64,000 nt of DNA from contig SIJG01000118.1 in NCBI GenBank assembly GCA_023374025.1, forward strand, positions 62,001 through 126,000. Reading direction: 5' to 3'. The position numbers and the translations under genes are program-made. Below are positions 36,401 through 48,100 of this stretch, in pieces. Source of the DNA: Heterodera schachtii (taxonomy: Eukaryota > Nematoda > Chromadorea > Rhabditida > Heteroderidae). The notes beneath the pieces were generated by a model that saw only the letters and a program-made list of their open reading frames with translations, was not told where the DNA came from and made no database searches. Numbering within the stretch: position 1 is the first letter of the stretch; each line of letters starts with the position of its first letter.

Positions 36401-37036
36401 GAATATTACAAAAGAAATATAAAGTTCTAAATTTTTAAAAATAAATTATAATTATATGATTACCAATGATAGATAAAGTTGTAAATTTAAAGAATTGAAA
36501 TATATTATGAATAAACATATTAAAAAATAATAATTCGGCGAGAAATAGAAGGAAAAAAAAACGATCGGATCAAGAGTATAAAAGATAAAACATTTTAACA
36601 TTCGACAGCTTAAAAATTAATTTCCATTAATGAAATTCAATAAAGACTTTTGACTATTAAAAGCTTATACTTGAATAAAAATTCTATCTATCTAATAAAT
36701 AATAATAATAATAAATTTAAGTAAATATTCGAACGAGAGATAATTAATTAAAATTAATTCACACCAATGAAATAAAAAAATATATTTATTATAAATATAG
36801 AGTAATTATTAAAATATACACAAATGACTTTGGCATTAATAACAATCAGAAAAAAATTTTATTCTTTTAAAGAAATATAAAAATATAATAATTATTAACA
36901 TTGAATTGAAGTAAAACTCACAATTAAATTTTATTGAGTTAATCAAAATATCATCAATTTATGAAAAGTTTTATTAAACAAAAACAACCTAATTCTTTAA
37001 GAATTTAAATAAAGTAATGGCGATTTTTTCTTCCGG
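33490..37036. other. A+T-rich gene-free stretch
   Basis: No gene is recognised. A GC patch GAGTGGCGCGGGCGCGTCC lies at 33664. A possible hAT-type terminus, CAGGGGTGCGACCGC, begins at 34955 and is followed by AACTTTGTAAAGTTATGAAG; no partner is visible. Open frames at about 35013-35264 and 36005-36205 are Lys/Phe-rich and have no recognisable domain. Confidence 0.45.
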
Positions 37037-37086
37037 CAAGTCCCGGTCCCTGTTTTTCCCAAAATTCCCGGTCCCGCTTCACTCTA
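37037..37086 (-). mobile_element. Solo hAT-like end with GGGACCGGGA words
   Basis: Read from 37086 on the minus strand: TAGAGTGAAGCGGGACCGGG, AATTTTGGGAAAAACAG, then GGGACCGGGACTTGCCGG. It combines a TAGAG terminus with a GC-rich word unlike those of the other elements. No matching left end is found. Confidence 0.5.
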
Positions 37087-37329
37087 ATATAAATTATGTC
37101 ACTATTTTTGAAACCTTAGAGATACATTACAAATTAAAATTTCATAAAACATAAAGTTGTATGCATCTATAGTAAAACTACTTAAAAAATTTTAGACTTA
37201 ATTGATTCGCTTAAAAGTTACATTAATTTTTTTACATCTTTAAAATATTATAATTTTAAAATTAAATTAAAACATTTAAAAAAGAAAAGATACCTCACAA
37301 AAAATTTCAACCTACGAAGGATGGAAAAT

Positions 37330-37420
37330 TTGACAATGTGCCCCACGAGGTCCTCGGCCCCCGACATTTTGTCCCCCCCCCCCCCCCCCCCCCCCCCAAG
37401 GGCTCGGGGCTTAACCCTAA
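37330..37420 (+). repeat. GC-rich patch with C25 homopolymer
   Basis: GACAATGTGCCCCACGAGG, then TCCTCGGCCCCCGACATTTT, then 25 consecutive C (37373-37397), then AAGGGCTCGGGGCTTAACCC. GACAATGTGCCCC and GACATTTTGTCCCCC repeat the same idea, so this may be another word-array end. The C-run length is liable to slippage and assembly error. Confidence 0.55.
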
Positions 37421-37460
37421 TCTAACCAACCAAAAAATGAGCAATCGAATAAATAAATGT

Positions 37461-37830
37461 TTTAATAATTATTAGAAATAAAAGATTTACAAAAAATAAA
37501 TATTCGAAAATTTTAGTCAGTTTTTTAAACATTTACATTATTTAATTACTAATATAAAAATAAATAATCATTACCTAATAAATTTGCATAATAATTTACT
37601 GAAAAAGAAAAAAAGCATAGCATAATTATTGCCACCTCAAAACTGTGGCCTCAGCTTTTTATTCAAAAGTTTCTGTATCTTATCAAATTATTCGACATAA
37701 AAAATGAATATAAAAATTCAAAATTAAAAAAAAACATTTTTTATAATTTTAGAGAATTAAATTGTTGCATAATTTTTCAATGAATAGATAATTGAAAGAA
37801 TTTATCTTTTCTTAATAGTATTTAAAAAAC
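37461..37830 (+). repeat. Long dispersed A+T-rich repeat, copy 2 (partner 22150-22830)
   Basis: The same words in the same order as copy 1, with the GTGGCCTCAGCT part directly followed by the TTATTCAAAAGTTT part, so copy 2 lacks about 60-90 bp there and more further on. Orientation is the same. Confidence 0.7.
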
Positions 37831-38284
37831 ATAATAATAAGACGAAAATTACACATTAATTATATATTTCATCTTTTCATCAAGAAATACATATAGATTA
37901 TATATCATATATTACATAATACAATAATTAAATAGAAAATGATAAATAATAATGAGGTTAAAACTTTAATTAAAAATAGTACAATATATTTATTTTTATG
38001 AAATGAAAAAGAAGATGATTTAATGTTCTTTAAAAAAATGTTATTTTCTTTCACTGTTTTTAAATTCAAAAATATTTTCAAGTTCTAAATTTATTGCTAG
38101 AAATAAGATTTTATAAAAGGATTTATGAAAAGATCTTGAAAAAACAATTATTGAGTTATATATATTATTTTAAAGCCACATAAATTGTAAATTACAATAA
38201 AATCACTGCTAACAAATTGCATTTGTTTCATATTTTCAAAAGTAAAAATATTTACATTGGTATTAAAATTATATAATTAAATAA

Positions 38285-38375
38285 ATAAATACAATAAATC
38301 AAACGATCAACGACAAAATACGGACAGAAATCAACCGTCTCCAAAACCTACACAACGAGACAAGAACAATAGAAT
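38285..38375 (-). repeat. TTCTTGTC module, copy B
   Basis: On the minus strand: a frame ending TTGTTCTTGTC, a unique core of about 39 bp with GGTTTTGGAGACGG, then GTATTTTGTCGTTGATCG and TTTGATTTATTGTATTTA. A further GC patch at about 38538 after AAAGTTCAACGATCAAACGC may be a second, incomplete copy. Confidence 0.5.
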
Positions 38376-40108
38376 AATCATTTAATTAAATTGCATAATT
38401 AAAGGCATCAAATTTGTAATAGGAATTATTTTATTTATTAACAAAGAAGAAAATTATTATTAAATATTAAAAAAAATTTACAAAAATAATATAAAATCAG
38501 ATTATTAACTATATAAATACAATATCTAAAGTTCAACGATCAAACGCGACAGTCCGCCTGCCTGTTGATGTAGGACAACTTCAAGGAGAATTAAAAATTT
38601 TTTATTAAATGTTATCAATAAATCCTATCAATAATTAATTATAATAAATTATATTATAAATAATATTTTGAGCTGATTTAAATTATCTTTGATTGATTTG
38701 TCTAGCAATTCAATTCTTTATAATAGACCAATTATTAATATTATTTTTATTTGAAAAAATCCATGTTTCTATTAACTTGGTTCAAAATTGAATTTAATAT
38801 TTTTAAATTATATTTATGGGTTTTTGTTGAATTTAATTTGTGAATTTAAAAACATTACATTGCTTCTCTGCTTTTTTCCAAATTAAATTATCAAAATATT
38901 TATTCCCAAAAAATTTGTATTAAAAAATAACTCAAAACATTCCCACAAAAACTTTATTACTCTTCCAATTTTGACGTAAAAAATCAGTCATACAACGAGA
39001 AAATTAAATAATTTAAATGAAAAAGAAATAAAGAAACACAAACAAATATAAATATATTATTTCAATAATAATTAAATTATATTTAATTTTAAAAATAAAA
39101 AAAAATTAATTATTCGTAATTTAAGCTTTAATATAAACAAAAATTAATTAATATAATGGAAAATTCTTGAAAAACTAATGCTCGGTCGTTTAACCGAACC
39201 TAAGGCATTGTGGTGAATTATCGAGTATTTTTTAATGATATTATACACACCAAAATTAATTTTCAGTAAAATTTTGTTCGTTACTAAAGATGCGATTTAA
39301 ATGTGCATTAAAACTCGAAATAGTTATGTGCACACTGTATTTTTTTGAACTTTTTTATAAAAATTTTTCACAAATATTTTTTAATTTATATATTTTTCCA
39401 ATGTTTCAATTTTTTATGAAAATCTTTAACAAATAAAGCTGATATTGTCAAAACACACTAAGTCGGCCATAAAAATTAGTAGAACATTAAAAAAAACTAA
39501 AATGAAAATATTATTGAGAAATGTTAAAAACTATCTTATGATGTAGCAAATAAATATTATATTAATATATTATCATTCTCAAAAGTGAAAATATACAAAA
39601 GAAAGAAACACAGGGAATGGAACTTGAAAATTTTGAATTTTATGAAGAAGAAATATTAATACTAATACATATTTTACTAAACCAATATTGATAAATCAGT
39701 TAAAATTGCATTTAAATCTAAACGAATTTGAAATTAAATAATAATAATTACTAATTATATTTAGGAACGTGAACATTGAATTCAAATAACCAAATAATTA
39801 AATTTCAAAAAGTTTCATACGTGAAAGTATTTATATAAAAGACAAGAAATACTAAAATTATACATTAAAGTAATAGGTATAACAACTACCAGCAGAGCAG
39901 CAAATTGTTGGCACAAAGATCACGAAACTTACGTAAAAATAAGCAAGAAATTGTTATAATAACAAAAATCTAAAAAAAATTTGTTAAGATTTTTAATCGC
40001 AAAAATAGACAAAAAACCAAATTTATTTCTTATTTTTATAGCTTAATAATTTATTAAAGTAACATCGACGAGACTATTTGAAAGAAGATGATCAACAAGA
40101 TAATTGAA

Positions 40109-40140
40109 ATTCAGTAAATTTATTTGGCTGAAATTATGAA
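40109..40140 (+). repeat. TTTGGCTGAAATTATGAA motif, copy 1
   Basis: ATTCAGTAAATTTATTTGGC then TGAAATTATGAA. Very similar strings occur at 54322 and 59792 in the same orientation with related flanks (an AGAGATATTTG word lies upstream at the latter two). This marks one dispersed repeat family; its full limits are unclear. Confidence 0.6.
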
Positions 40141-40242
40141 TTAATAATTATTGAATAATGTAAATTAAATTTATTTAATATTTTCAAAAGGAAAATGTTT
40201 TGATTACAATTTTAATAAAATAAGAACTACATAAATACTGTA

Positions 40243-40340
40243 ATAAATCAAAAGTTAAACAACAAAACGCCATTCCTCCAGCTTTCAAATTCCTCCAGCT
40301 TTCAAAGCTAAGTCGACAAGAATATTTAATAAATCATCCA
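40243..40340 (-). repeat. TTCTTGTC module, copy C, with a duplicated core
   Basis: On the minus strand: AAATTTATTTTATTGG, ATTCTTGTCG, core, GCGTTTTGTTGTTTAAC, TTTTGATTTATT. The core includes a perfect 17-bp tandem duplication (ATTCCTCCAGCTTTCAA on the plus strand, 40272-40288 and 40289-40305). The frame is well conserved relative to the other copies although the core is unique. Confidence 0.6.
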
Positions 40341-42029
40341 ATAAAATAAATTTAATTGCATTTTTTTACATTACAATATTAAAAGATATAATTTTGAAGG
40401 TTTTATAATTATGTCCATTTTTCAACTATTCGTCAAACGCGAATAAAATAAAAAATGAGTAAAAAAAAAGAAGAAAAATTTATTAAAATATTATTTAAAA
40501 TGTTTTTTAATTATTAGTAATTCAAATTAAATAATTCTATAAGCAGTAAAATTTAATTACAATAATAAAACAAATATTAAATATCTTAATTCAAAATTGA
40601 ATACAAAAAGTTTAATAATAATATAATACGATTTTTGTTAAATTGATCGATTCATATTTTGAAAATTTATAATAACTCTAACAGAAAAATAAACTCACAA
40701 GTAATTCAAACGATTATTATTTTTTTTGAATAAAAATATACTGAATAACCACAGACTTCGATTATACAAAAGCAAATAAAATTCTTAAAAATTTATATTT
40801 CAAATTAATTCACACCCTTAAGTAAATTGAACTATTGAATTCGTTTTTGTTATAGTTTTTGTAAGAATTTTGTCGATTGTTTGCTTTTTAGTTATATTTT
40901 GATTATTACAAAAAAGAAATTTGAATCCATTCACTCATCAACTGTTTAATTTTTTCTATTTTAATTTATAATAAATAAAAAAAGATAAACAGATAAACGT
41001 TAAAATAATTAATCAATTTTATTCAAAATATGCCCCAGCTCAAAAGTTGTGATTAAAAATAAAAGTAAAATTTTAGAAAATTTTAGAAAAAGAGTGAAGA
41101 ATACTGAAGGATTTAGAATGTAAATAAATTACAAATTTGTAATTTTATTTTAACTCTATATTCAAACATAAAAAAGATAACAAACATAATAAATTATTAT
41201 TAATGACGGACAAAAGTCTAAAAATTTATTAATATTGATAAATCAGTTAAAATTGCATTTAAATCTGAAATGATTAAAAGCAGTTTTAACGTTTAAAATA
41301 AATGAAGCAAATAAAATTTAAAGTCATAAAATAGCATAGATCAGGCTGATCGTCAACTCAAGCCCATGAACGCGGCAGGAAACATTCAATTTACGAATAA
41401 AAATTAATTATGCTTTTTTGGATTGATAAATATATACAAAAGCTTATATTATGACAATTTGTTCTAAAATAAAAATAAAATAAAAGATAAAATAATTATT
41501 TTCTAGATACATTTATTGAAAAGACAAATAATAAATATTAAAGAGCATATAAAATAGAAAATATAAAATATAATTAAAAAACTTAAGGCAACCTTATTAA
41601 TTAACAATCAGAAAACTTTTCAACAAAATAAGATATAAAATATGTTTTCTTAATAATGTTTAATTATAATAAATTTGTCAGTTAAACTATTTGACGTTTT
41701 TTGTGGAAAAAAGCCTAAATATTTCTTTAATTTAAATACTAATTTTCAATCTTTATGAGAATTATCGAAGACTTTTTTTTAAAGAAATTATAATTTCGAC
41801 AAAATAAATGTTTTCTTCACTTCACCAAATTTTTGTTCATTACGAGGGACAGGAATTTTTATTTATGAACTCAAAGAAAAAAAAATTATTAAAACAAAAG
41901 AAGCACAATGGGAAGGTATTGGCACTTAAACACAAAAAGTAAATCAAAGTAAATTGAATTCAAAAGGCATTTTAATATAAAAAATAAAATAAAAAATAAA
42001 ATCAGGATGTCTGAAGAGGATGATTATTA

Positions 42030-42120
42030 AAGCAAGGTTCCGAACCAAACTTTTACTACATATGAAAAGCTGACAAGAATGATAACTTAATCAACGAATA
42101 AAATACATTTAGGCTAAAAA
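42030..42120 (-). repeat. TTCTTGTC module, copy G
   Basis: On the plus strand, TTCCGAACC lies within the variable part, then GACAAGAATGATAACTTAAT and GAATAAAATACATTT. It matches the frame side of the module; the far side is less clear. Confidence 0.45.
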
Positions 42121-42414
42121 TTCCTCATATTAATAAATAAAAGTTAATTATTTCATCCAAATAATTAAAGTAAAATTATTTAAATAAAAGCTAAAATTTG
42201 CAAGATTAACTTCATACTTTGTTTCTTAAATTTAAAAACAAAAAAGCAGTAAAATATATAAAAAATAATTTTAATATAAATAACTATAAATTCAAAATAT
42301 ACAAAATAATAAAAAAACATTTATAGATTGTTTTTTGATATTTTGTAAGGTGTTCGTTCCTATGGATGGCTTTGATTTTCCAATTATTAATTATATGAAA
42401 AATAATTAATAACT

Positions 42415-42512
42415 TTTGTTCAACATCAAAATGACCCGTCGTCAAGAATTGTGAAAAACCACATAACAAGAATAGGTAACTGTTAAATAATCTAATAAAA
42501 TAAACAAACGCG
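42415..42512 (-). repeat. TTCTTGTC module, copy D
   Basis: On the plus strand: TTTTGTTCAACATCAAAATG, a unique core (ACCCGTCGTCAAGAATTG…), AACAAGAATAGG, then AATCTAATAAAATAAAC. Core length is about 34 bp. Confidence 0.5.
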
Positions 42513-42669
42513 TTAATTTAGGCGTGTAATTTTAAAGCCAAAATAGTGGCCTATACGAACAAATAAATTACTAAATTATTCTAAGCCTAAATTTTGGAAA
42601 AATAAAAATATAAACAAAAAATAATTGATTTTAATAATTTTAGTTTTTATTTATTTGTTTTTAATAATT

Positions 42670-42745
42670 TGTGCTTTAATTTATTCTTGTCGGCTCATCA
42701 TAATCGTGTCGATTATGAGCTTTGTGTCATTGAATTTTTGTTTTT
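42670..42745 (+). repeat. TTCTTGTC module in opposite orientation
   Basis: In a T-rich block the module reads directly on the plus strand: TTTAATTTATTCTTGTC, a core with a hairpin (CATAATCG…CGATTATG), then TTTGTGTCATTGAATTTTTG. This copy shows that the module occurs in both orientations and that local strand composition follows its direction. Confidence 0.5.
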
Positions 42746-44506
42746 TTTGTTGTATTTATGTTAATTATTTAATTTTAATTACAAAATAAATATTTTTATT
42801 TTTCAAAACATTAAATAATACAATTATTCAATTATTCATTAGTAGTTCTATATTTTTGTTGATTACTTAAAATTATTTATTTTGAAAATTAAATATTCAT
42901 TTATAGTTATTTACTAATAGCGATATAAATTTTTTTGTCACAGTTATTTTTATTTTAATAACTTTTAATTGACATAAATTAATTTATTTAAAAACATTTT
43001 TATATTAAATAACTCAATATTATTAATCTGAAAAAGTATTTAAAATTTTTACGCTTTCCTTTCAAAAATGATGAAAGTTTCAAAATATTACTATTTACTA
43101 TTAGTAAAATTAATAAAACTTTTATTTGTTTGAAGCGATATATTTATTCTATAATATAGAAAAACATCAGAGAAATTAACGAAAAATATAAAAAATATTA
43201 TAATCAATTAAAATCTTAAAGCAAGCGTTCAAATTTGTTTATTTTGATTATTTTTATATTATCAATCAAAATTTCGATAAAAAAGATCAGCATTAAAGTA
43301 AATTAAGAAAAACACAAACAATTTCAAAATAAATACAATAATTAGATAAAATATCACATAAATAAATACTTTATAAAATAAATTTGTTATTCTTCAATTC
43401 ATAATTATTTTCTAATAAAATACATATAATTAATACTAAAAAAAATTAATTGAGAAATATTTCATGCAATAAATAAATAATAAAATAATTAGAAAAGATA
43501 TCAATTAAAATTTATAAAAAATTAAAAAAAGCATTTTTTAAAACTTTTAAATTTCTGTTGTTTAAAAATTTTGAGTTTTAAATTTTGAATTTTTTTTTTT
43601 TTTTAAATTTATGCAAATTGACGCATAAAAAGAATTTTATTGATCATATTATTATTTTTCTTTTCTTTATTTTATAAAGTATGTTATAAAGCTTCAAATA
43701 TTTTTTGACGCAGGTAGTTTATTTACATAATTTTATTGAAAAAAAAATAGACAAATTGTATGAAAAAGTAATAATAAACTTATAAAATTTAAAAGAAATT
43801 ATCTTCAGATATACATACATATACTAACAACGTGTTGCGAATAAAATGCCAAAAAGGACACTCTATAGAGAAAAATAATTTTTGTTATTTTTTATAAAAT
43901 AAAAAATGTCAAAATCATAGAATTAAAATTCAAATTTTTGTCAGATATTCACAATATTTATTATGTTACTAAAATCGAAATTTAAAATTTATGCTTTTCA
44001 AATTCAATCACATAATAAATAAAACATTACTTTTTTAAACAATTAGGATTTTCAAGCGCCTTCTGATTGACCAATAAGTTACTTAATTAAATAAAAAAAT
44101 AATGCAACCATAATCAAAAAAATATATAATTTAGCAAAATAAAATTTAATTAATGATTGTATTTTTGCTTTTTCAGCACAATTTTAATAGAAAAAAAAAT
44201 GAAAAAATAACATTTTTATAATTTTGAATAATTAATAAATAAATATTGAAGTCTAATTCTACATTAACTTTTAATATATTGAATTAAAAAATTTTTCTCA
44301 ATTCAATGTATAATATTTGAAGATTATTTTATTTATATATAAAGATGAAATACATTTATCTCTGCACTCATTTGCTTATTAAATTTTTAATACAATCAAT
44401 TTTTTAATATATTTCTTATTGTAATTTTATTTATTTTTTGCTTCATCTATTTTTGATTTTAAAAATTGATATTTTATTATTTGCAAATAAATCAATATCT
44501 TATCAA

Positions 44507-45146
44507 TAGGGAGTCCAATCATATGGAAATCCATATTTTTTCCTGGACTGAGGGAGGCCTGAAACGCACGAAAAACATGTTTTTAGCTTGGTTTGAAGCT
44601 TCTAGGATGGGTTTCTATATCCATATTTTTCATATTTCGCGATTTATGTCCATATTTCCATATTTGTCCATATTTTGGCCTTTTTATCCATATTTATGTC
44701 CATATTTTGGGCTTTTTCCAAAAAATCCCTATTAGAACGGCCCCCATGAGGTAAATTGGTTTTTTGACTCCTAAAGACCGAAAAAATTTCCAAAAAAGAC
44801 ATTTTTTAGCAAAATTTTATTGAAAAAATTGAATATATTTAAATTTTCTTAAAAATTGGTTAATTTATGTCAAAAATAAGCAAAAAATGTAAAATTTCGA
44901 TTTCTGGTCGATTTTCTCAAGAAATTGCTTTTTTTCTTCTAACACGAGTTATTATACCGTATTTAGCCATTTATTAAAGTGTTAGTTTGCGTTTAGCGAA
45001 TTTTAAAAAATTTTGAGAAATCGTACCCTAAATTTGGAAAAATATATGTCCATATTTTTGCCATTTTATGTCCATATTTTGCGATTTTTGGTCCATATTT
45101 TATGGCCATATTTCTTGATTTTAAGTTCATATTTTTGGGCTTCCTA
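44507..45146. mobile_element. hAT-like MITE with TCCATATTT-word arrays
   Basis: Termini TAGGGAGTCCA (44507) and, inverted, TAGGAAGCCCA (ending 45146) match at 9 of 11 bases. They are flanked by CTTATCAA (44499-44506) and CTTAGCAA (45147-45154), an 8-bp target duplication with one mismatch. Arrays of GTCCATATTT words lie inside both ends (44640-44710, 45050-45135). The unique interior has no coding capacity. The TATGGAC word is shared with 12158 and 63036, but the termini differ. Confidence 0.8.
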
Positions 45147-48100
45147 CTTAGCAATTATTTAATGTTGCTCTTTTTTACCTCTTGTTTTCGTAAATCTTTG
45201 AACACAAGCAATTCTTTCCCTTACATTTAAATTTTTTTTAAATTATAATTGAAATAATTTTTTATTTAATGGAATTCGTTTGTTGTTTATTTCATATTTC
45301 AAATTATCTCTTGAATACTTAAATTTTTTTTGTGTATATTATTTTTCTTTTTTTAATATCTTTTTAAGTAATCCATTAATTCTTTTCTTTATTTATTGAA
45401 GTATTTAATTTTTCTATCGTTTTGAAAAATTATTTATTATAATATAAATTAAAAAACTCTTCAAAGTTGATTTCCTCTTTTATTTTTTTACTAGCTTTTC
45501 ATTTCTAATATTGTAAGCAAAATTATATATATTATTTTCAATGATTAAAAAATGAAATTATTGCTCTTTAAAATTATTAGTTTAAGTTTATGAAATTAAA
45601 TGGTTCCGTGTTTAAAGCTAATTTTGTCAATGTCTGAAAGTGCTATCCTTATTTATATTATTATATTTGACTATTAAAGAAGCATTTAAGGCAGTACAAT
45701 TATTTAATTATCAATATGTATGTATAAATAATTTTTTCAAAAATTCGTTGTAATATTTGATTAATAGAATAATATAATTTAAATTTGTTTTATATTTGAA
45801 TAACAAATTATTATATTCTATTCCTTTATATGCATGCACAGAAGAAGTTAAAACCTAATTTTATACTTGGTAATATGTTGTAAACAAAATATATATAATG
45901 TATAAACATGGCATACAGATGCATTTAAAAAAACAAATGCTACTTCTCAAAAAAAAATTTAGTTCCAAGACTTTTAAGCCAGATTTTTAAACATTTTTTT
46001 TTACCACATTTGTAAATTTTTTATTAAAGGTTCGTCCTATTGATACCAGTTGTCAGGCCAATTCCTTATTTATTTTCATATAATTCTATTATTTACTTTA
46101 TTTTATTAATATTTTTTAAATATTTTTGCGAATTATAACAACATTTTTTCCATTTAATCTAATTTATTTTCTCGTTCAGGCGAATCTCACGTTAAAATGA
46201 GAGAAAATGCCGGCTTCAAAATATGTTTTAATTGAAATTAGATTTTTTGTTTTTGTCGTGAATATTTTTATATTTTGTCTTATTTATTTAAATATTTTGG
46301 AAATTTTAATATTAATTACTACTTCGATTTAATTCAACAATGATTATTTAAAATTTTTTTTTATATTTTAATTTAAAAATCCAATGAAAAAACTATTAAA
46401 AGATGGTCAGTATACACAACTCTCACAAAACAATATAAGATTTTGTTTATTATAAAGTTAGTTAAAAAATGCAAAATCTCAAAATGAGTTTAATAAGCCA
46501 ATTGAATAAATGTGATTTTTATAACCATTTTCGTTATTTCAATTATTTTATTCATTAATCATTATAAAATTTATTTGTTAAAATACGGGCAGGTCATTTT
46601 AATAAATAATGTCTACTAAACATGCTAACAGTTATTATATTTCGCAGCTATTAATTCTATTTCAATTTTTATTTTTCGATTAAATTTATAGTATATTTAC
46701 TTTTTTTAACTCAAATGGTCTTAAATTAACTGTTATTGTTCGAGTTATTTTATTTTATGGTATTTCGTTTCTTTTTTTTTTGTTTTTCTTAATACAAATA
46801 TTTTTCAATTAATTAATTTACCTTTCAAAATAATTTTTAATTACAAATTCTTATTCTTCTTCAGTGACCGGTCTTACTTTTTGAGTTGTGTTTTTATTTA
46901 CTTTATTTATTTAAATTAATTATAATTATTTTATTTAAGTTTCTTGAATCTAATTTTAAATTTATTTAAATAAAATTCTTGCTCAAAGATTCGGTTATGT
47001 TGCCGTTTAAATTTTATCCAAGTGAAGGAAACTAATAATATTATAAATTATACGAATAAACTTTTAAAATTTGTTACCTAATTAAATAAATGATTAATTA
47101 ATAAATTAACTTTATAGTAAATATATAAATTTTTGATTATTTTATTAAAATTTTTAATAGTAATAATATTAAAAGAATATGTTATTTTAATTTTAATTTT
47201 ATTAATTTTATTCTTTTTTTTATTTTTATTCTTTATAATAAAGTTTTATTTATTTAAATATCAGGTTTATCAAAAAGAGAATATTTAGCCATCTAGAAAA
47301 TTTTCATAATACAAGATTTTAAGAATAATAGACAATTATAAAGAAATTTTTGAATTACAAAAATTTAAGGTTTACAAATATTTAGGTCAATCGGTTTTAC
47401 CGGTACAGTTTTTGCAGTAGATTTAACATTTGTTGATTTATATTTTTTGTTTAAATCCTCACCATAGTACTAATTTTATTTTATTTTTATTGTTTAGAAC
47501 TATTAATGAATTTTTTAATTTAAATTAAAAATTTTACCTTAAGAAAACTTTACTATCATTATTTTTTAAATTTATGTATTGTAAGAATTTATTTTTATTG
47601 ATAATTTTTGAGTGAAATAGGATTTGATAGTTTATTTAAATCTTAATAGATAATAGAAAAAATTAAAGAAGTTAAAACTTTCCCGTCACTTCTTTTCCTA
47701 TTAAAGAAATAATTGAGTTTAAAAGAGATTAAAATTATTATAATTTTTTGTAATCAATTAGCCAAATGTTTTTTTATCACGTGTTCCCCGTTTATTTTTA
47801 GAAAATTTGTTGCAAGTGTTTGCATTATTTTATTATTTATATTTAATGGTATCATTCGATAGCTCTATTTGTTTTGAGTCAGAATATTGATTTTCAAAAA
47901 ATTTTAAAATAGTATTATGGTTATTAAATTCCTAAAAACCTTAAGTAAGATTTTTTTTTTGTCCAAACCATTTTTGAAACTAAAATTAAATTTTTGAAAT
48001 TTTAAAATTAATAGAGAATTTATTAATTTGTTAAAATTAATTTATTCATTTATTTTTAAAAATTTTTTTTTCATGAAATGCCACTAAAATATTTTTTATT

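Larger units (their letters stand above)
37398..44506. other. A+T-rich mosaic without genes
   Basis: No gene is recognised. Repeats listed separately are 37461-37830, several TTCTTGTC-module copies (38285, 40243, 42030, 42415, 42670) and a motif at 40109-40140. It is A-rich to about 42630, T-rich at 42640-43050, mixed afterwards. GC-richer unique patches, such as GACAGTCCGCCTGCCTGTTG near 38540 and CAGGCTGATCGTCAACTC near 41343, sit inside A+T-rich frames. Confidence 0.5.
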
